Source: Methanoregula sp.
Lineage (GTDB): Archaea; Halobacteriota; Methanomicrobia; Methanomicrobiales; Methanospirillaceae
Assembly: GCF_028712425.1 (NCBI RefSeq)
Contig: NZ_JAQTQD010000012.1
Coordinates: 1 to 64,000 of the forward strand
Direction of reading: 5' to 3'
DNA: 64,000 bases
The position numbers and the translations under genes are program-made. This document shows, piece by piece, positions 58,474 to 64,000 of this stretch (position 1 is the stretch's first letter; every line of letters begins with the position of its first letter). The notes beneath the pieces are model-generated. The model saw only the letters and a program-made list of their open reading frames with translations. It was not told the origin of the DNA and made no database searches.

Positions 58474-58956
58474 TCACATCTCTTTTTTCAGTACTCCCCA
58501 GGCCCTTACTTTCTCCCGGAATGGCATGGCAGCATAAGCGGGGCTCGTTGAAGGCAGCACCCCGGAGGGCAGCCCGGGGACTTCACAAAACCGGTGATAG
58601 AGCCGGCCGGCAGTACTCCCATTCAGTGCAATCATCCTGACCGAAGGGTGCTCCCAGATAAACCCGGCAATATCGTTTGGTACCGGGTTTTTTATCCGGT
58701 TATCGGCACTGCCCGGCCGCTCGCAGGAAGCGACAACGTCCCAGAGCGCAATGCCGCACACGGTGAGGAGTGCCGTACGCTCCGGGTAGGGAGTGGATGA
58801 CGGGATGGAAAAGAGGTCTTCCATGATTGCCCAGAACCGGTTCTTCGGGTTGCCGTAGTATTCCTGCCGCTCAAGCGAGAGGACACTGGGAAAGCTTCCA
58901 AGGATCAGGATGCGCGGACGGGAAGAGGAGAGCGGGGGGAGGCCGTACCCGGGCAT
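58474..58956 (-). CDS. MUG/UDG-family DNA glycosylase (deoxyinosine glycosylase-like)
   Basis: RILILGSFPSVLSLERQEYYGNPKNRFW; LPSTSPAYA. Confidence 0.88.
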   Translation of the reverse strand: MPGYGLPPLSSSRPRILILGSFPSVLSLERQEYYGNPKNRFWAIMEDLFSIPSSTPYPERTALLTVCGIALWDVVASCERPGSADNRIKNPVPNDIAGFIWEHPSVRMIALNGSTAGRLYHRFCEVPGLPSGVLPSTSPAYAAMPFREKVRAWGVLKKEM

Positions 58957-58972
58957 TGAAGATTACGCCGGC

Positions 58973-59266
58973 CTATTGGGGCTCTTTGAAATACAGGTTG
59001 CAGTGACAGTGGCCAAGGTTTGCCACCTCATCCTTGTGATAGACGCAGGGGCATTCGATAGCCCGGTCCTTCTCCTCGTCACCGCTCCGGAGCCGGCAGG
59101 GGCAGTACGGGTGCCCGAACTTTGCCTTGTTCCGCACGAGCCCGCGGATCACGGTAGCAAGCTGCTTCTCATCGGTGTTCAGGCACCATCCATGCTTGTG
59201 CGCATACGCCTGCGCCCACTTGAGCATGTCCGCTTCTTCTGAAGGTATCTCTGTCATGGTATCCAT
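58973..59266 (-). CDS. Ferredoxin-thioredoxin reductase catalytic-chain homologue
   Basis: HPYCPCRLRSGDEEKDRAIECPCVYHKDEVANLGHCHCNLYF (CPC/CPC/CHC). Confidence 0.9.
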   Translation of the reverse strand: MDTMTEIPSEEADMLKWAQAYAHKHGWCLNTDEKQLATVIRGLVRNKAKFGHPYCPCRLRSGDEEKDRAIECPCVYHKDEVANLGHCHCNLYFKEPQ

Positions 59267-59349
59267 TCGGGCAGTTTTGTCACCATAGTGTGGGCATCAG
59301 GCACATTAGACTTTGCGATCAGTAGCTCACCTGGTTCAGGTTCCGGTGC

Positions 59350-60177
59350 TCATCGCTTTCTCACCGGACTCTTCTTTACCGGTCTCTTCACAGAAGCCTT
59401 CAGCGCTGTTGCCGTTGCGGGGACTTCCTTTGACTTTCTACCGGTTTCTGACGGGGCTCTTTTCGGTGATTCGGTCTTTGTTATCCGTTTCACAACGCGG
59501 TTGTATGTGGCCATCACATCGCCCTTGTCGAACCGGTATACATCCTTGTCGAGCGACTCTTTTGTCTTCATGTCCCACAGGCGCATCGAGTCCATGCTGA
59601 TCTCGTCGCCAAGATAGATCGTCTTCCCCGCACGCCCGAACTCGATTTTGAAGTCCACAAGCGTGATCCCCTGCGCAGCCAGCAGTTTCACGAGCAGGGC
59701 ATTGATCTTCAGGGCGGTTTTCTTGATTGCAGCCAGTTCCTTTGGTGTCGCAAGCTTCAGCGCCACGATCAGGTCGTCGTTGAGCATCGGGTCATGACGG
59801 GAGTCGTCTTTATAGTCGATGACGATGACGGGAGGTTTGAATTTCGTTCCTTCCTTAAACGGGTAATTCCGTACCATGGATCCCGCAGCAATATTCCGCA
59901 CGATCACTTCAAGCGGGATCATGGAAAGCTCCCGCACCAGCATTCGGCGCGGGCCGAGCATCTCCAGAAAATGGGTCTTTACGCCGTTCTTCTCCAGGTA
60001 CTGGAAGATGAACGCCGAGGCTTCGGCATTGTAACTGCCCTTGTTTTTGAGCTGGTCCTTCTTTCCCCCGTCGAACGCGGTGATGTCATCGCGGAACTCC
60101 ACGATCAACTGTCCTTTCGCATCCGTACGGTACACGGACTTTGCCTTTCCGGTATAGAGGAGACCCTTCTGTTTCAC
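59350..60177 (-). CDS. purC: Phosphoribosylaminoimidazole-succinocarboxamide synthase with basic C-terminal extension
   Basis: LLYTGKAKSVYRTD; EFRDDITAFDGGKKDQLKNKG; VDFKIEFGR; tail KTESPKRAPSETGRKSKEVPATATALKASVKRPVKKSPVRKR. Confidence 0.95.
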   Translation of the reverse strand: MKQKGLLYTGKAKSVYRTDAKGQLIVEFRDDITAFDGGKKDQLKNKGSYNAEASAFIFQYLEKNGVKTHFLEMLGPRRMLVRELSMIPLEVIVRNIAAGSMVRNYPFKEGTKFKPPVIVIDYKDDSRHDPMLNDDLIVALKLATPKELAAIKKTALKINALLVKLLAAQGITLVDFKIEFGRAGKTIYLGDEISMDSMRLWDMKTKESLDKDVYRFDKGDVMATYNRVVKRITKTESPKRAPSETGRKSKEVPATATALKASVKRPVKKSPVRKR

Positions 60178-61169
60178 GGTTCACTACTCCCAGCCTTTAT
60201 CTTTTGTGCGAGCCGGTTTATCAGGGGTTGCATGCCGGGATCGAACCATCCCCGGTCAATGTACCGCTGGTAGATACAGAGCCGCTCGACAAGACGGGCA
60301 TCTCCGGCAACAGACCTGAGCTCGTCAAGTGCCGGCCACGGGTGCTCCGGGTTCACGTAATCGATGGTCAGGGGGGACACCCCGCCGAGATCGTCCACCC
60401 CGCATTCTATCAGGAAGCTTGCGTCGATAAGGTTGGGCGGGATCTGGACCGAGATATCGGGCTGGAGGATATCCTTTGCCATCCGGATGGTTGCGCAGAC
60501 TTCGTCCGTTGTGGGAACAGTGCTCCTGCCAAGCGGCGTCCCGGGCTTCGGGCAGAAGTTCTGGATGATAATCTCCTGGATGTGCCCGTAGCGCTTGTGG
60601 AGATCGTGGATGGCAAAAAGCGAGTCCTCACGGTCGGCCATGGTCTCGCCAATCCCCAAGAGCAGGCCGGTGGTGAACGGGATCTTCAGTCTGCCCGCGT
60701 CTTCCATCATTGCGAGCCGTACATCAGGTGATTTACCTTTTGAGGCTGCGTGGGCGGGGATCTCCGCGGTGGTCTCAAGCATCAGGCCCATGCTCGCGTT
60801 CACGGGCCGGAGGCGCTCCATCTCTTCGTACGTGAGGATCCCCGCGTTCGTATGGGGGAGGATGCCGCATTCGATAGCCTTCCGGCACATGGCCTCGCAG
60901 TAATCGAGGATCGTCTCATAGCCAAGCGGAGCGAGCATCTGGCTAAAGCCCGGCTCCTCCTCCGGCCGTTCTCCAAACGTGAAGAGCGCCTCGGTGCACC
61001 CTAGAGCAGCGCCGTTCCGCAGCGTCTTTTCCACTTCTGCCGGTGCCATGATGCAGCCTTCCTGGACCGGTGTCCGGAAGCAGCAGTACCCGCACCGGTT
61101 CCGGCACACGGTCGTGAGTGGAAGGAAAACATTTCTTGAGAAGGTGATCGTGCGGCGATCCATGTACAT
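60174..61169 (-). CDS. cofG: FO synthase subunit 1 (radical SAM)
   Basis: FLPLTTVCRNRCGYCCFR radical-SAM CxxxCxxC; NFCPKPGTPL; DDLGGVSPLTIDYVNPEHPWP. Confidence 0.95.
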   Translation of the reverse strand: MYMDRRTITFSRNVFLPLTTVCRNRCGYCCFRTPVQEGCIMAPAEVEKTLRNGAALGCTEALFTFGERPEEEPGFSQMLAPLGYETILDYCEAMCRKAIECGILPHTNAGILTYEEMERLRPVNASMGLMLETTAEIPAHAASKGKSPDVRLAMMEDAGRLKIPFTTGLLLGIGETMADREDSLFAIHDLHKRYGHIQEIIIQNFCPKPGTPLGRSTVPTTDEVCATIRMAKDILQPDISVQIPPNLIDASFLIECGVDDLGGVSPLTIDYVNPEHPWPALDELRSVAGDARLVERLCIYQRYIDRGWFDPGMQPLINRLAQKIKAGSSEP

Positions 61170-61323
61170 GAAATTATCCCTTGGATCTCATGAAAGCTGG
61201 TGTCAGGCCCGGCCTCCTGGCCGGTTCCTGCCGGAAGGGTAATCCTAATGAGGTTTCGGGGTTAACCATCTCTAACCTGTTATATTCTGCTATGAATGAT
61301 CATGGCAGAACGGGACTTTGCAG

Positions 61324-62094
61324 ATGTCACCATTCGAAGATCATGGCGAGGAGGGAGATGCGAGGGGCGACGATGACCGTACCGCGTCACTCCCTGATGA
61401 GTGTGCTGCCCTTAAAGCTGAGAACGAGTTTTTGAAAAAGAAGCTCCAGCTGGTCGGCAGTGTCACGAGGCACGATGTCCTCAACCAGATGACCGCGATT
61501 GTCGGGTACAATGAACTTCTCGAGATGATTGTGACAGACGAGAAACAGAAGTCCTATATCGAGCGCGAGAAGTTTGCGGTTGACAAGATCCGGCGTCTCT
61601 TCCAGTTTGCCAAGGATTACCAGAACCTTGCGGGGGAATCCCCCCGCTGGCAGGGGCTGGACAGTGCGATCCACCGTGCAATGGGAATTTTTGACAATCC
61701 TGCGATCAAGGTCACCGCTTCTGTTGGCCGGATTGCGGTGTTGGCCGACAGTTTCCTGGATAAAGCGATCTACCAGTTCCTGGATAATACAGAACGGTAC
61801 GGGGGCTCGGCAACAGAAGTCCGGATCATGTTTGAAGACCATGGCACCCACGCAGAGGTGATTATCGAAGATAACGGGTGCGGTATTCCTGCTGTGGAGA
61901 AAGACCGGATCTTTGAACGGGGCTATGGCAAAGGAACCGGATGGGGGCTCTTTTTAGCCCGGGAAATCCTTGCGATGACCGGCCTGACGGTAATGGAGAA
62001 CGGGGAGCCGGGGAAAGGCGCCCGGTTTGTCATCACGCTCCCCAGAGGCACGTACCGCGAAGGGGAAGAGGCACTCCCGCTTTCGGTCCGGTAG
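61324..62094 (+). CDS. Soluble minimal histidine kinase
   Basis: TRHDVLNQMTAIVGYNEL phosphoacceptor; IEDNGCGIP; GWGLFLAREIL; no TM or PAS. Confidence 0.85.
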   Translation: MSPFEDHGEEGDARGDDDRTASLPDECAALKAENEFLKKKLQLVGSVTRHDVLNQMTAIVGYNELLEMIVTDEKQKSYIEREKFAVDKIRRLFQFAKDYQNLAGESPRWQGLDSAIHRAMGIFDNPAIKVTASVGRIAVLADSFLDKAIYQFLDNTERYGGSATEVRIMFEDHGTHAEVIIEDNGCGIPAVEKDRIFERGYGKGTGWGLFLAREILAMTGLTVMENGEPGKGARFVITLPRGTYREGEEALPLSVR

Positions 62095-62166
62095 ATCTGC
62101 GAACACAGCTTCCCCCTGCCCCCGGCAACCAGAGGCTTTTTTGTCCCCGGCAGCCAAGATCCAACG

Positions 62167-62736
62167 ATGCAGGAGCTCGTCCGCAAACTCGTCCACCTCG
62201 TCTTTGGTCTCCTTGTTGCAGCAATGGTCCTGATCGCCGGGCAGGCGGCTGCTACTGCAATCCTTGCCACGGGGCTTCTTATCGGCGTTGTTCTGGTGGA
62301 CCTTCTCCTCCGCGGGTACCGCATCCCGCTCTTCTCGTTTCTTGTCAGGCACCTTGACCGCAATGACCGCCTTCCCGGCCGGGGGGCGCTCACCTTTGCC
62401 GTCAGTGCGCTCGCGGTCGTCGTTCTCTTTCCTGTCACCATATCGGTACCGGCAATCGTTACCGTCGCGGTGCTTGACAGCGTGACAACGATTGCAGGGC
62501 TGAGGTTCGGGAAACACCGTATCTACAATGGCAAGTCATGGGAGGGCACCCTTTCCGGCATTGCTGTCACAGCTATCGTCCTGCTCCCGTTCCTGACCCC
62601 GGCCGGGGCTGCTGTTGTAGCAATACTTGCAGGGATCATCGAACTCATCTCACCGGTTGATGACAATCTCGTCATCCCCGTGGCTGCCGCGGTCCTGCTG
62701 GCATTCATGCCGGCATTCCTTTCCTTTGCGCCATGA
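62167..62736 (+). CDS. Phosphatidate cytidylyltransferase/dolichol-kinase-like membrane protein
   Basis: RKLVHLVFGLL start; AVLDSVTTIAGLRFGKHRIYNGKSWEGTLSG. Confidence 0.78.
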   Translation: MQELVRKLVHLVFGLLVAAMVLIAGQAAATAILATGLLIGVVLVDLLLRGYRIPLFSFLVRHLDRNDRLPGRGALTFAVSALAVVVLFPVTISVPAIVTVAVLDSVTTIAGLRFGKHRIYNGKSWEGTLSGIAVTAIVLLPFLTPAGAAVVAILAGIIELISPVDDNLVIPVAAAVLLAFMPAFLSFAP

Positions 62737-62767
62737 GAGACGGAGTGTGAGAGAAAAAAGGTGGAGG

Positions 62768-63259
62768 TCAGGCGGTTTCTTTCAGCCGTTCCGGGTCCAC
62801 GGCCACGTACACGTCTGCCTCCTTTGCCACCGGGCGCGTGAACCGCTTGTCATACACCTCGAAGTCAAACGTGTATGTCCGGGGGAGATCCGATGACCAG
62901 ACGTTTGCCCAGACCCCTACGATCTCGTCAGGCATTTTTCCTTTCGCCGTGAAGACAGCATAGGTCTGGGGCGGGATATGGCGCACCTCCATGCCTTCCG
63001 GTACCTTATCGGCACGGTTCACGCCGCACCCCAGCAGGTACGAGTACGTCCCGGTCCAGTCCTTCTCGTAATCCGAGTAGACTGCATACATGACCGGGGG
63101 GTTCACCCGGTGGGGAACCCGTGCCGGCCCGTTGTTCATGAGGAATGCCTGCCAGCAGCCCGGGATGGTGCCTGCCGCATCTGCGTTCGATGTGCGGCGG
63201 GCAATACCGACCACGGTGCGGGCGGGCAGCTTCCGTATGGTATAATTCTGTCCGTCCAT
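62768..63259 (-). CDS. GyrI-like/AraC effector-binding-domain protein
   Basis: MDGQNYTIRKLPARTVVGIARRTSNADAAGTIPGCWQAF...YAVYSDYEKDWTGTYSYLLGCGV. Confidence 0.85.
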   Translation of the reverse strand: MDGQNYTIRKLPARTVVGIARRTSNADAAGTIPGCWQAFLMNNGPARVPHRVNPPVMYAVYSDYEKDWTGTYSYLLGCGVNRADKVPEGMEVRHIPPQTYAVFTAKGKMPDEIVGVWANVWSSDLPRTYTFDFEVYDKRFTRPVAKEADVYVAVDPERLKETA

Positions 63260-63356
63260 TACCGGAATCTGGGACGGCTAAAATGTTAAACCATTCATTT
63301 CATTCACGGATGCATATCAGCACCTATTTTTGGTTGCCCTGCACACGATTTCTGGT

Positions 63357-63983
63357 ATGTGCCCGCATGCGTTGATCCCGTACAAGCCGAAGAACCCGAA
63401 GACAAGGCTCTCCTCCCTCCTGTCGCAGGAAGAGCGCGAGGCGTTCGCGTTTGCGATGCTTGAGGATGTAGTCAGCGCAGCAAAAGATGCCATGTGCAGC
63501 CCGGTGGTCGTGGGAACGGAACTCTTTGATTCGGAACTCGTGCAGGTGACGGTGAAGGATGCGGACCTGAACCAGACCTTGAACGAGATCCTCCCCACGG
63601 TAGAGACCGGCCTCCTGATCCTGATGGCAGACCTCCCTCTTGCCGATGAGGCATCGATCCGGCGCGTAACATCCACGACAAAGGATATGGCGATCGTCCC
63701 CGGCCGGGGCGGGGGCACGAACGTCATCTTCATGAAGGAGCCCAAAAAATTCCATGTCGATTACTACGGCACAAGTTTCCTCAAGCACATGAAGATCGCC
63801 GCAGATGCCGGGCTCTCGGTCGAGGTTATCGACTCATCCCGGCTCCATACCGATATTGACGAGGAGGACGATCTCGTGGAGCTCCTGATCCACGGCACCG
63901 GGAAGAGCCGGGCGTACCTCGAGAGCCTCGGTTTCTCCCTTGCCACCGAGACCGGCCGGGTCCGCTGTGCCCGCAAACGATAA
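63357..63983 (+). CDS. cofC: 2-phospho-L-lactate guanylyltransferase
   Basis: ALIPYKPKNPKTRLSSLLSQEEREAFAFAML; GLLILMADLPLA; PGRGGGTNVI. Confidence 0.93.
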   Translation: MCPHALIPYKPKNPKTRLSSLLSQEEREAFAFAMLEDVVSAAKDAMCSPVVVGTELFDSELVQVTVKDADLNQTLNEILPTVETGLLILMADLPLADEASIRRVTSTTKDMAIVPGRGGGTNVIFMKEPKKFHVDYYGTSFLKHMKIAADAGLSVEVIDSSRLHTDIDEEDDLVELLIHGTGKSRAYLESLGFSLATETGRVRCARKR

Positions 63984-64000
63984 CAATATCACATCCGGTA

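Overview
High-GC euryarchaeal chromosome segment; gene content and codon style fit a Methanomicrobiales methanogen, possibly Methanoregula-like (taxonomy is inference). The core is an informational and isoprenoid supercluster at about 29.9-43.5 kb: tRNA-Ser, rps13, rps4, rps11, rpoD, rpl18e, rpl13, rps9, rpoN, tRNA-Pro, rpoK, eno, rps2, a MEMO protein, mvk, ipk, fni, an RNase J-like gene, a prenyl-diphosphate synthase and gltX. Other conserved genes are hypF (truncated by the window edge), a DUF5814-type helicase, apgM, rps3ae/pcc1/DHH/rps15, purC, cofG, cofC, a ferredoxin-thioredoxin reductase subunit and a UbiB-like kinase. Accessory content: five tandem CBS-only genes; a HEPN-like gene with a truncated paralogue abutting a CHASE4 histidine kinase; an island with a triplicated 20-bp repeat, two toxin-antitoxin pairs and a three-gene secreted/membrane operon; a PadR/HAAS/toastrack/ABC operon; and a tandem pair of CDF-like proteins that seem to lack canonical metal ligands. 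Noncoding candidates: a structured leader upstream of rps15 with a possible pseudoknot, and operator-like inverted repeats upstream of the CBS operon and the PadR and TetR genes. No CRISPR array, rRNA or IS transposase was seen. All family calls come from reading the translations; no database search was run.
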